Part shown: positions 19,539 to 28,353 of the stretch, piece by piece | How positions within the stretch are numbered: position 1 is the stretch's first letter | Layout of the letters: each line of letters starts with the position of its first letter | Assembly: GCA_947446595.1 (NCBI GenBank) | Contig: CANFGS010000002.1 | Coordinates: forward strand, 27,123-91,122 | Length of the DNA stretch: 64,000 nt | From: Neisseriaceae bacterium | GTDB taxonomy: Bacteria; Pseudomonadota; Gammaproteobacteria; Burkholderiales; UBA11063 | Reading direction: 5' to 3' | Made by a program: the position numbers and the translations under genes | The notes under the pieces: model-generated | Told to the model about the DNA's origin: nothing | What the model saw: the letters and a program-made list of their open reading frames with translations, nothing else | Databases searched by the model: none

Positions 19539-20526
19539 AATTAACTCCTATTGCACGCCTTACTTCATTAAGTGTTGCACTTGCAACATTTTTGGCTTTA
19601 TCTGATCCAGACTTCAGGACTTCAAAAACCCCCTCTTTATTTTGTGACAGATACTCTCGTTGGGTTCTGATTGGGGATAATACATTATCTAAAACTTCAA
19701 GAAGATGTTTTTTTAAAACCATATCACCTAATCCACCTTTGGTATAGTGTTCTTTTAGTTCTTTTACTTTATTTGTGTTAGTATCAAAAGCATCTAAGTA
19801 GGTAAAAACCATATTACCTTTTACTTGACCAGGATCTGATACTTTTAGATGATTGGGGTCTGTGTACATACTCATAACTTTTTGCTTTAATATATCTACC
19901 GAATCAGATAAGTATATTCCATTATTTAGAGATTTACTCATTTTAGCTTTGCCATTCAAACCAGGTAGCCTCGTTGTAGTAGAGAGTAGAGCGTTAGTTT
20001 CAACTAAAACATTGCCGTATATGGAATTAAATTTACGAATAATTTCGTTAGTTTGCTCAATGACTGGTAATTGGTCCTCACCAACTGGTACAGTATCAGC
20101 CTTAAATGCAGTAATATCAGCAGCTTGACTAACTGGATACATTAAAAATCCTGCTGGGACATCAGCGCTAAAACCTTTTTGCTTCATTTCACTTTTTACC
20201 GTTGGATTTCTTTGAAGCCTTGCTAGTGTAACTAAGTTTAGGTAATACATGGTTAATTCAGCTAGTTCAGTTATTTTTGATTGTACGAAGATTGTTGTGA
20301 GTTTTGGATCTATCCCAACAGCTAGATAATCAAGAGCGACTTCAATAACATTGTTTCTAACTTTGTCAGGGTTTTCGGCATTATCAGTTAAGGCTTGCAG
20401 GTCTGCAATCATTACAAATTGAGAATAACTATGTTGTAACTTGACTCTATTTTGTAGTGAACCTACAAAATGTCCTAAATGAAGAGCACCAGTTGGGCGA
20501 TCCCCGGTCAAGATTATTTTACTCAT
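19531..20526 (-). CDS. trpS: Tryptophanyl-tRNA synthetase
   Basis: [32 protein letters not shown]. Confidence 0.97.
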   Translation of the reverse strand: MSKIILTGDRPTGALHLGHFVGSLQNRVKLQHSYSQFVMIADLQALTDNAENPDKVRNNVIEVALDYLAVGIDPKLTTIFVQSKITELAELTMYYLNLVTLARLQRNPTVKSEMKQKGFSADVPAGFLMYPVSQAADITAFKADTVPVGEDQLPVIEQTNEIIRKFNSIYGNVLVETNALLSTTTRLPGLNGKAKMSKSLNNGIYLSDSVDILKQKVMSMYTDPNHLKVSDPGQVKGNMVFTYLDAFDTNTNKVKELKEHYTKGGLGDMVLKKHLLEVLDNVLSPIRTQREYLSQNKEGVFEVLKSGSDKAKNVASATLNEVRRAIGVNYF

Positions 20527-20607
20527 AGTTATATTTCCAAGAAGTATTATTAAATATAGTGTTAGCATGATTTTATCATACTTGTAGATGTGCTACTACC
20601 AATTTTA

Positions 20608-20618
20608 TATGCTATAAT
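20608..20618 (+). promoter_or_regulatory. Extended -10 promoter element of tsaE (TATGCTATAAT)
   Basis: Identical to rpsF and rpsA elements. Confidence 0.6.
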
Positions 20619-20651
20619 ATATCTCGTATTATTTTTTATTAAAAAAGATTT

Positions 20652-21122
20652 ATGCAATACACTATTAAACTTCCCAATCTACATGCAACTAAAGAATTTG
20701 CGAAGCTTATTTCACAATCAATTAACCCAAACTTTGTAATTACTTTAAAAGGTGATTTGGGTGCGGGAAAAACTACTTTAGTTAGAGAGGTTCTGTACCA
20801 CCTTGGAGTTGTTGGAAGTGTCAAAAGTCCCACATATATTTTGGTAGAGCCATACATAGTTAATGATATTCAAATAAACCATTTTGATTTATATAGATTT
20901 AATGATCCTGATGAATGGATTGAATCTGGTTTTGATGAGTATTTTTCTAGTAACTGTATTTGCTTTATAGAGTGGCCCGAGAAGGCAGATAGTTATCTAC
21001 CTCAAGTTGATTGGAAACTTCAAATTACAGTGGACGATGAGACTAGGTCAATTGAAATTAACTCCCAAAGTGATAAAGGTAGAGAATGTCTGATGCAATT
21101 GACAAAAATCGCCGCTCGCTAA
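20652..21122 (+). CDS. tsaE: tRNA threonylcarbamoyladenosine biosynthesis ATPase TsaE
   Basis: GDLGAGKTTLVREVL, SPTYILVEPY, FIEWPEKA. Confidence 0.95.
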   Translation: MQYTIKLPNLHATKEFAKLISQSINPNFVITLKGDLGAGKTTLVREVLYHLGVVGSVKSPTYILVEPYIVNDIQINHFDLYRFNDPDEWIESGFDEYFSSNCICFIEWPEKADSYLPQVDWKLQITVDDETRSIEINSQSDKGRECLMQLTKIAAR

Positions 21123-22375
21123 TTCAATTAGGACTAGTTTGTGGTACTAGTTTTGTAATTAGACCAGCTCTAGCTTTTGCCGATGAGTTACTTGATTTAG
21201 TAGCACCTGAAATCAACAATGTGGTTGCGGTTCGTATTTGGCCATCACATATATATACTAGAATTACAATTGAAGCTGATTATGATATACAATCAGCAGC
21301 AACAACAGGAGCCGATAGCTTAATAGTTGATTTAGCTAATTCGCACCTAAATACTATCTTACAAAGTATGCCAAAAAAAATCATTAACTCCGACCCGATA
21401 ATCAAAGCAATAAGTGTCATTCAACAAGATACAACAACGGTTAGAATTAAAGTATCGTTAAAACAAGCAGTTAAAATCCAAATGAAAACTATTGCTCCAG
21501 TTGATTTAGCAGGGGTTAGCTATCAGTATCGCTATGTAATAGATATGTATCCTGATACAACAACTAGTCTTGATGATAAACTAAACGATGATATTTTGGC
21601 ATTATTACAACTACAAAGTAACGGAACTGAGGATGTTCATGTAATAGCAAGTAGCCCTATAATACCTAAAACATATAAAAAGCAATCTGATAAAAAGTTA
21701 TTGGTTATGTTGGACCCTGGGCATGGAGGTGAAGATCCGGGGGCGATTGGCCCAACAGGTATAAAAGAAAAAGATGTGGTACTTGATATTGGGTATAAGC
21801 TCTATAATATAATAAACAGTACTGATTATATGGAAGCTAAACTAACACGGACTCAAGATATTTTTATACCACTTGGTACTCGAGTTGCTATTGCTAGAAA
21901 AGCAAAAGCTGATGTATTCATATCAATTCATGCTGATGCTTTTACTACTCCAAAGGCGAGAGGGGCTTCAGTATTTGTTTTATCTGACCATGGATCAAGT
22001 AGTGGTTTTGCTAAATGGCTTGCGAAAACCCAGAATGATTCTGATTTAATTGGGGGAATGTCTTTTAAAAGTAAAGATAAAATCACTAGTAGCGTACTTT
22101 TGGATATGACAGAAACTATGACTAATAAAAAAAGTACTCAATTAGCATTAAATTTATTACCGAATTTAAGTAAAATTGGTAGATTACACAACCGCCAAGT
22201 TGAAAAAGCAGCTTTTGCAGTTTTAAAAGCACCTGATATTCCCTCAGTCCTTGTGGAGACTGCGTTTATATCGAATCCAGATGAAGAAAATCAACTTAAA
22301 AATTCTGATTTTAGGCAGAAAATAGCCGAAATGATTTTTGCTGGAATTAATAAATCTAAAAGTCATTTTTTATAG
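21086..22375 (+). CDS. amiC: N-acetylmuramoyl-L-alanine amidase (AmiC-like, AMIN domain, Tat signal)
   Basis: NRRSLIQLG twin-arginine-like signal, MLDPGHGGEDPGAIGPTGIKEKDVVLDI, FISIHADAF, VLVETAFISNPDEE. Confidence 0.9.
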   Translation: MSDAIDKNRRSLIQLGLVCGTSFVIRPALAFADELLDLVAPEINNVVAVRIWPSHIYTRITIEADYDIQSAATTGADSLIVDLANSHLNTILQSMPKKIINSDPIIKAISVIQQDTTTVRIKVSLKQAVKIQMKTIAPVDLAGVSYQYRYVIDMYPDTTTSLDDKLNDDILALLQLQSNGTEDVHVIASSPIIPKTYKKQSDKKLLVMLDPGHGGEDPGAIGPTGIKEKDVVLDIGYKLYNIINSTDYMEAKLTRTQDIFIPLGTRVAIARKAKADVFISIHADAFTTPKARGASVFVLSDHGSSSGFAKWLAKTQNDSDLIGGMSFKSKDKITSSVLLDMTETMTNKKSTQLALNLLPNLSKIGRLHNRQVEKAAFAVLKAPDIPSVLVETAFISNPDEENQLKNSDFRQKIAEMIFAGINKSKSHFL

Positions 22376-22453
22376 TAATTATTTAGTTTAATACCCACCA
22401 AATTTTGGTTAAGTTACCTAATTATTAGACTTTTTTAAATTACCCACAAAATC

Positions 22454-22462
22454 TGTGGATAA
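22454..22462 (-). promoter_or_regulatory. DnaA-box match (TGTGGATAA = reverse complement of TTATCCACA)
   Basis: Exact 9-mer, with near-match TGTGTGTAA at 22466-22474. Confidence 0.5.
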
Positions 22463-22634
22463 CTTTGTGTGTAACTAGTATAAAGTTTGATTTAACCCCT
22501 TATATTATAAGAGATTTTAAATTTAATTGAAGTGGGTAAGTTCGCCGGCTATTTTTAAATGAAACAGTATGTTAGATAAAGTCAAGTTTTTTTATTTAAA
22601 AAATTAATTAAAAATAATGTTTATGGAAATAAAA

Positions 22635-22643
22635 TGTGGATAA
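22635..22643 (-). promoter_or_regulatory. DnaA-box match overlapping xseA start codon
   Basis: TGTGGATAA exact 9-mer. Confidence 0.4.
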
Positions 22644-23883
22644 GTTCAGTAATTTAGAGCCTCATTTCGACCTTGAGAGCGATAGTATTAGCGTTAGCCA
22701 GCTAAATAAATTAGCGAAGACACTATTAGAAAATAATATGCCGGTATTTTGGGTTAAAGGTGAGGTGTCAGGTCTTAAAATTTATAATCATGCTTATTTT
22801 GATTTAAAAGATGAAAGCGGTAAAATTTCTTGTGTGATATTTGCCAGGACGCTAGCATTAGCTGATTTTAAAATTGATAATGGACAGCAAATTGAGGTCA
22901 GGGGACGTGTTACCATCTATCAAGCTAATGGAAGCTATCAAATAAATGTAGAACGTATCAGGATGCTTGGAGTTGGCGATTTATGGGAAGCTTATCAAAG
23001 ATTAATTAATAAGCTCACTAGTGAAGGCTTATTTGATAAACGTTATAAAAAGCCTTTGCCGGTATTTCCGCAAACTATTGGTTTGGTTACTTCCAAAGAA
23101 GGTGCGGTTATACGTGATGTAATTACCACTCTTAAAAGACGTATGCCAAATATTACTATTATTGTGTATCATACATTGGTACAAGGATCTGAAGCTGGTA
23201 TGCAAATTGCTAAAAGTATCAGAACAGCTAATGTTAGAAATGAAGTAGATGTTTTGATAGTATGCCGTGGAGGAGGGAGTATTAATGACTTATGGGCATT
23301 TAATGAAGAGGTTGTAGCTCGTGAAGTATTTGCAAGTCATATTCCTTTAATTAGTGCGGTAGGGCATGAAACTGACACAACAATTATTGATTTTGTATCT
23401 GATCTAAGAGCCCCAACTCCAACCGCTGCTGCTGAACTTGTTGCTAAAAGCCGAGACGAATGGAATACTAAAATACATAAATTAAAATCTGAGCTCCAAG
23501 GAGTAATGGAGTACATAATTAATAATTATGTTCAACGGCTTGATTTGTATTATGCAAAGCTTAGAGCATTGAGTCCACAAAATAGATTACGCGAGAGAAG
23601 TAGTTTAATTAAGTCGTTAAATGAACGTTTAACTACTAACTTTAAACAACTATTAAAAAATCGTCAAAATTCATTAATTAATATAGAGCGGGAAATGGAC
23701 TTATTAAATCCCCGTAATATTTTATCGCGTGGTTATGCAATTGTTAGAAACAAACGAGGTAATGTAGTATTTGGTAGTAAAGATGTAGCTCATAATGAGC
23801 GTATATCTGTCCTACTGCATGATGATGCTATTAGTGTGATAGTTGATAAAAAACATCAAAATAACCAAGAAGAGTTAATTTAA
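22636..23883 (+). CDS. xseA: Exodeoxyribonuclease VII large subunit
   Basis: SVSQLNKLAKTLLENNMPVFWVKGEVSGLK, VCRGGGSINDLWAFNEEVVAREVF, SAVGHETDTTIIDFVSDLRAPTPTAAAE; GTG start. Confidence 0.96.
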   Translation: MDKFSNLEPHFDLESDSISVSQLNKLAKTLLENNMPVFWVKGEVSGLKIYNHAYFDLKDESGKISCVIFARTLALADFKIDNGQQIEVRGRVTIYQANGSYQINVERIRMLGVGDLWEAYQRLINKLTSEGLFDKRYKKPLPVFPQTIGLVTSKEGAVIRDVITTLKRRMPNITIIVYHTLVQGSEAGMQIAKSIRTANVRNEVDVLIVCRGGGSINDLWAFNEEVVAREVFASHIPLISAVGHETDTTIIDFVSDLRAPTPTAAAELVAKSRDEWNTKIHKLKSELQGVMEYIINNYVQRLDLYYAKLRALSPQNRLRERSSLIKSLNERLTTNFKQLLKNRQNSLINIEREMDLLNPRNILSRGYAIVRNKRGNVVFGSKDVAHNERISVLLHDDAISVIVDKKHQNNQEELI

Positions 23884-24933
23884 TTATTTATATAAACTTA
23901 TGAATTTCTGGATGTTATCTTTGAATACTGATTTTTGTCTAATTAAATTATAGTTAAAAGTTGAACTATAAGATAAGTTTTCAATTGGTAAATTTATCGC
24001 CTGAACTAGATCGCTACAAAGATTGTTCGGGTTTTGGTTGATAATTCCATTGATATTATTAATTATACATTCAAGATTTGCCGGTAGATTAGATACTATA
24101 GGATAACAGCCATATGCAAGTGCTTCTTGCAAACTCATAGATGTGGAATCTGAAATTGGTATAGATACAAAATACTTGGCTTTTTTATACCATTTAATTA
24201 GTTCTTCATGATCAAGCATTCCTGTAAATATAATCTGATTTTCATGTAGATCCAAGTTTTTTGCTAATTTTTTTAGAATGCTAGTTTCACTTCCACTACC
24301 TGCAATCACTAATTTATAATCAGGATGCTGATTAATTAGTTTATCAAAAGCAAGTATTATTTTATCAATATTATACAGTGGCTTATGTAAGCGATTAGAG
24401 AAAATTATATTTTCTTTAACGCTTAAATCAGCAACATTAGCTGGAATGTTTTGAATTCCAAAATTAATAGTATGAAGTTGTTTGACGCTTGGGCATAATT
24501 CAAGAATTTTAGATGACATGTAAAGTGAACCAGATGTAACAATATCGCTATTTGCTAGATTAAATTTAACCATATTAGCAAATATATAGCTTTGTTTGGG
24601 TAGTAATAAAACATCTGATCCCCATGTGGTTAGGATGGTTTTGAAATTCTTACTTTTTATAGCTTTTAATGTATGATAAGCATAGCTATTAGCCTGATGT
24701 ATATGTATGATACTACCTTCATAATTCGATATTATTTTGGCAATTTGAGAGCGAGCTCTAAGATTGTAAAGGCTAAAATTAATTACATGTGCTACTATAT
24801 TACTTGGTAGTTCTAAGCCATCCGTATTATTAGTAATAAATACTATATTATTTACAAAAGGACTAATACCAACTAAATACCTTAGGGTATGTACAGAATT
24901 TGCTCCGACTAATATAATCGCTTGGTTATTCAT
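23884..24933 (-). CDS. Glycosyltransferase family 4-like protein
   Basis: ILTTWGSDVLLLPKQ, IIFSNRLHKPLYNIDKIILAF, VIAGSGSE, DSTSMSLQEALAYGCYPIVSN. Confidence 0.82.
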   Translation of the reverse strand: MNNQAIILVGANSVHTLRYLVGISPFVNNIVFITNNTDGLELPSNIVAHVINFSLYNLRARSQIAKIISNYEGSIIHIHQANSYAYHTLKAIKSKNFKTILTTWGSDVLLLPKQSYIFANMVKFNLANSDIVTSGSLYMSSKILELCPSVKQLHTINFGIQNIPANVADLSVKENIIFSNRLHKPLYNIDKIILAFDKLINQHPDYKLVIAGSGSETSILKKLAKNLDLHENQIIFTGMLDHEELIKWYKKAKYFVSIPISDSTSMSLQEALAYGCYPIVSNLPANLECIINNINGIINQNPNNLCSDLVQAINLPIENLSYSSTFNYNLIRQKSVFKDNIQKFISLYK

Positions 24934-24962
24934 TTTTTACACTGCTTCGATGACATTTCCTT

Positions 24963-25018
24963 CGTCATCCCAAACATGAATATTTTGCTGTTTCGTAAAG
25001 AGTTTGGGATCCATTCCC
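24963..25018 (-). repeat. Dispersed palindromic repeat, long-loop form
   Basis: CGTCATCCCAAAC...26-nt loop...GTTTGGGATCCATTCCC. Confidence 0.8.
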
Positions 25019-25021
25019 TAA

Positions 25022-28000
25022 TCATGATAATTCTTCTAAAATATAATGAGCGTTTTTAATCTTAGTAGTAATATTATCAGATTCCACACTCCAAATTAAT
25101 TTATTTTTTCCATCAAATTTACAAGTATAAATTTTTTGTAATACACGTATAATGGTTTCAGGTTTTATTGGTGGATTATCGATAAAATTAAGGATAATTT
25201 TTTTATCATAAATATCAAATTTCTGAATTCCAAGTGTAATAGCCCTAACTCGTAAATGGTGCGATTCAATTAGATGTTGTACTTCAACTGGAGGTAGTCC
25301 CCATTTATCAATTATATCTTGATATACCAAATCAACATTGTCACTATTATCAGCCTTAGCTAGACGTTTGTAAAAGACTAATCTCTCATGAATATCAGGG
25401 CAGTATTCGTTAGGTATAATAGCTGTAGTGTTTAAATTTACCTCTGATGATATCTCTGGAAGTCCTCCAACTAGTTTTTTAGATTTTAATTTATTAATCG
25501 CTCGTTTTAACATTTCAGTATAAAGTGATAGCCCAACTTCTTTTATATCCCCTGATTGATTTTCACCTAATATTTCACCAGCACCTCGAATTTCCAAGTC
25601 ATGCATGGCTAAATTAAATCCAGAACCTAGTTCACTAGTCATTTTTATTGCATCTAGGCGTTTTTCAGCATCAGAAGTTACATTTTCTGGCACAATTAAA
25701 TAACAATATGCCTGATGATGTGATCTACCGACGCGTCCACGTAGTTGGTGTAGTTGTGCTAGACCAAGCTTATCAGCTCTATAGATTATAATGGTATTAG
25801 CATTAGCAATATCAATTCCACTTTCAATGATAGTGGAACATAAAAGAACATGATAGCGTTGATGGATAAAATTTCGAATTGATTGTTCTAATGTGGTTTC
25901 GTGCATTTGCCCATGGGCGATAGCTATTTCAATCTCAGGTGCTAGTTTGGTTAATCTTTCATGCATTTTATTTATATTAGCTACGTCATTAAATAGGAAA
26001 TACACTTGCCCACCACGTTTTATCTCACGATAAATAGCTGTTTTAATAGTTTCATCTTCATCATTACAAACTAGAGTATTAACTGCCAATCGTCTTTTAG
26101 GTGGTGTTGCAATTATTGAGAAATCACGTAAACCTTCCATTGCCATTGATAGACTGCGAGGTATTGGCGTTGCAGTCATTGCTAGAAAATCAATATGAGA
26201 ACGTAGTTGTTTTAGCTTCTCTTTTTGTTTCACTCCAAATCTATGCTCTTCATCTATTATCACTAAGCCAAGATTTGCAAATTTAATATCACTTTGAATA
26301 AGTCTATGAGTACCAATTACAATATCAATTTGACCGTTTTTTACAAGCTCTAATATTTCATTGATTTCACTTTTGGTCTTAAACCTTGATATTTCAGCAA
26401 TTTTGATTGGAAAAGAAGCAAAGCGATTAACAAAATTTTGATAATGTTGTTCTGTTAGTAATGTTGTTGGGGCTAGCATAGCTACTTGTTTGCCATTCAT
26501 GGCACAAATAAATGCAGCTCTTATCGCTACTTCAGTCTTACCAAACCCAACATCACCACAAATTAGTCTATCCATAGGCTTAGATCTAGTCATATCACCA
26601 ATTATATTATCAATAGAATTTAATTGATCAATAGTTGGTTCATACATAAAACTTGCTGCAAAATCTTTGTATTCTGGGGGTAGGGTAAACTTATAGCCTT
26701 GCTCCATTTCACGGCTTGCATATAGTTCAAGAAGCTCAGCTGCCATATCATTGATTTTCTTTTCAGCTTTTGCTTTTATCTTACCCCAATGACTACTTCC
26801 TAGCTTATTAGGAGTAGTATCAACATTCTCCAAATGAGAATAGCGACTTATTAAATGTAAATTATTAACGGGGATAAATAATTTCGACTCATCTTGGTAT
26901 TCTAGTTCAAGCATTTCATATTCAATATCAGCAATTGTTTGACGCGTTAAGCCTAGATATTTACCAATTCCATGATTAATATGTACTACAAAATCTCCAA
27001 TTTTAACTTCAGCCAAATCTTGAATGATTGAGTCATTTTCAACTTGAGATGTTTGTGATTTACGCTTTCTGATTATATGTTTGGTATCTTTATATAGTTC
27101 TTGTTCAGTTATAAAAGCTATATCTTCCCAGATAAAGCCATTATAAAGAGTATTATTTATCAAGTATATTTTTTTATTATCTACTACTTCATCAAGATTT
27201 TTTATTACTTCAATATCAAAACCTTGTAATGTGTGACGCATTATTTCAACACGTCCAATGCTATCAAAAGCACAGATTATTTTACCTTTATGTTTCTCTC
27301 GAAACTCTCTTAGTTTCATAAAAGGGTTTGTGGTACTAGTTGATACATCTGGTAATGTTTTTACCTTTTTATTTAATTCACCTTGTTCTTGAAATTCATA
27401 TGCACTATATTCTTTAATCTTAATAAATATATTATCAGTCGTTAAAAATAAATCTACTGGTTTTAGACACGGGTATTGGTTAGTATATGTTAAATAGCGT
27501 TTTCCAACTTCTTGCCAGTTTAGATTACTTGCACTGACAAGATCTTGGTAATAAACAATCTCCCAAGTATTATCAATATAATCAAATAATGTTGCTGTGG
27601 TACTAAAAAAAAGCGGTAGATAAAACTCGCTACCTGCTGGATATATACCATTTTTAAGTTCTTTTAGTATATAGCCATCATTTGGGAAGGTAGCAAAAAA
27701 AATATCAATGAATTTATTAAGATTAGCTTTATCGGTTGGGTACTCGCGTGCGGGGATTAATTCAAAGTTTTCTATAGTCCTAATAAGTAGTTTACTCTTA
27801 TAATCGATTAGCTTTAATGATTCTATTTCATCATCAAATAGTTCAATACGAATAATATGTTTACTGCCCATTGGCATAATATCAATTACACCACCACGAA
27901 TCGCAAATTCTCCAGTTTCAAATACTTGAGTTACATGATTATAATCACTATTTATTAATTGGCTACTTAATCTATCTATTGATAGCTTATCGCCAACTTT

Positions 28001-28345
28001 TAATAGCATCACGCGACTATAAAGATATTCCTTCGGGCAAATCTTCTTTTGAATGGTACTAGATTGTACAATAACAATATCAAGAGATTGGTGACTTATC
28101 TCCCATAGTATACGAAGTCTTTGGGCAATAATGTCCTTTTGAGGTGAAATACGTTCATATGGCAAAACTTCAGTATCTGGAAATACTTTTATTGCCAAAT
28201 CTGGGCTAAACATTAATAATTCATTACATAGGCGGTTTGCGCTATAGGCATCGTTAGTAATAACTAATAAAGGAGATTTATGGAGTTTAGATATTGCCAA
28301 GGCATCAGCACTTGGCAAATATCTATTAATTTTCTGTTTGCTCAA
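25022..28345 (-). CDS. mfd: Transcription-repair coupling factor
   Basis: LICGDVGFGKTEVAIRAAF, DEEHRFGVKQKEKLK, TATPIPRSLSMAMEGLRDFSIIATPP, QLRGRVGRSHHQAYCYL. Confidence 0.97.
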   Translation of the reverse strand: MSKQKINRYLPSADALAISKLHKSPLLVITNDAYSANRLCNELLMFSPDLAIKVFPDTEVLPYERISPQKDIIAQRLRILWEISHQSLDIVIVQSSTIQKKICPKEYLYSRVMLLKVGDKLSIDRLSSQLINSDYNHVTQVFETGEFAIRGGVIDIMPMGSKHIIRIELFDDEIESLKLIDYKSKLLIRTIENFELIPAREYPTDKANLNKFIDIFFATFPNDGYILKELKNGIYPAGSEFYLPLFFSTTATLFDYIDNTWEIVYYQDLVSASNLNWQEVGKRYLTYTNQYPCLKPVDLFLTTDNIFIKIKEYSAYEFQEQGELNKKVKTLPDVSTSTTNPFMKLREFREKHKGKIICAFDSIGRVEIMRHTLQGFDIEVIKNLDEVVDNKKIYLINNTLYNGFIWEDIAFITEQELYKDTKHIIRKRKSQTSQVENDSIIQDLAEVKIGDFVVHINHGIGKYLGLTRQTIADIEYEMLELEYQDESKLFIPVNNLHLISRYSHLENVDTTPNKLGSSHWGKIKAKAEKKINDMAAELLELYASREMEQGYKFTLPPEYKDFAASFMYEPTIDQLNSIDNIIGDMTRSKPMDRLICGDVGFGKTEVAIRAAFICAMNGKQVAMLAPTTLLTEQHYQNFVNRFASFPIKIAEISRFKTKSEINEILELVKNGQIDIVIGTHRLIQSDIKFANLGLVIIDEEHRFGVKQKEKLKQLRSHIDFLAMTATPIPRSLSMAMEGLRDFSIIATPPKRRLAVNTLVCNDEDETIKTAIYREIKRGGQVYFLFNDVANINKMHERLTKLAPEIEIAIAHGQMHETTLEQSIRNFIHQRYHVLLCSTIIESGIDIANANTIIIYRADKLGLAQLHQLRGRVGRSHHQAYCYLIVPENVTSDAEKRLDAIKMTSELGSGFNLAMHDLEIRGAGEILGENQSGDIKEVGLSLYTEMLKRAINKLKSKKLVGGLPEISSEVNLNTTAIIPNEYCPDIHERLVFYKRLAKADNSDNVDLVYQDIIDKWGLPPVEVQHLIESHHLRVRAITLGIQKFDIYDKKIILNFIDNPPIKPETIIRVLQKIYTCKFDGKNKLIWSVESDNITTKIKNAHYILEELS

Positions 28346-28353
28346 CTTTAATA

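Noticed and set aside
22376-22645. Chromosomal origin of replication
   Set aside because: Only two exact DnaA boxes, no dnaA/dnaN/gidA/parAB nearby and no coding-strand switch; kept only as a DnaA-box-containing regulatory candidate.
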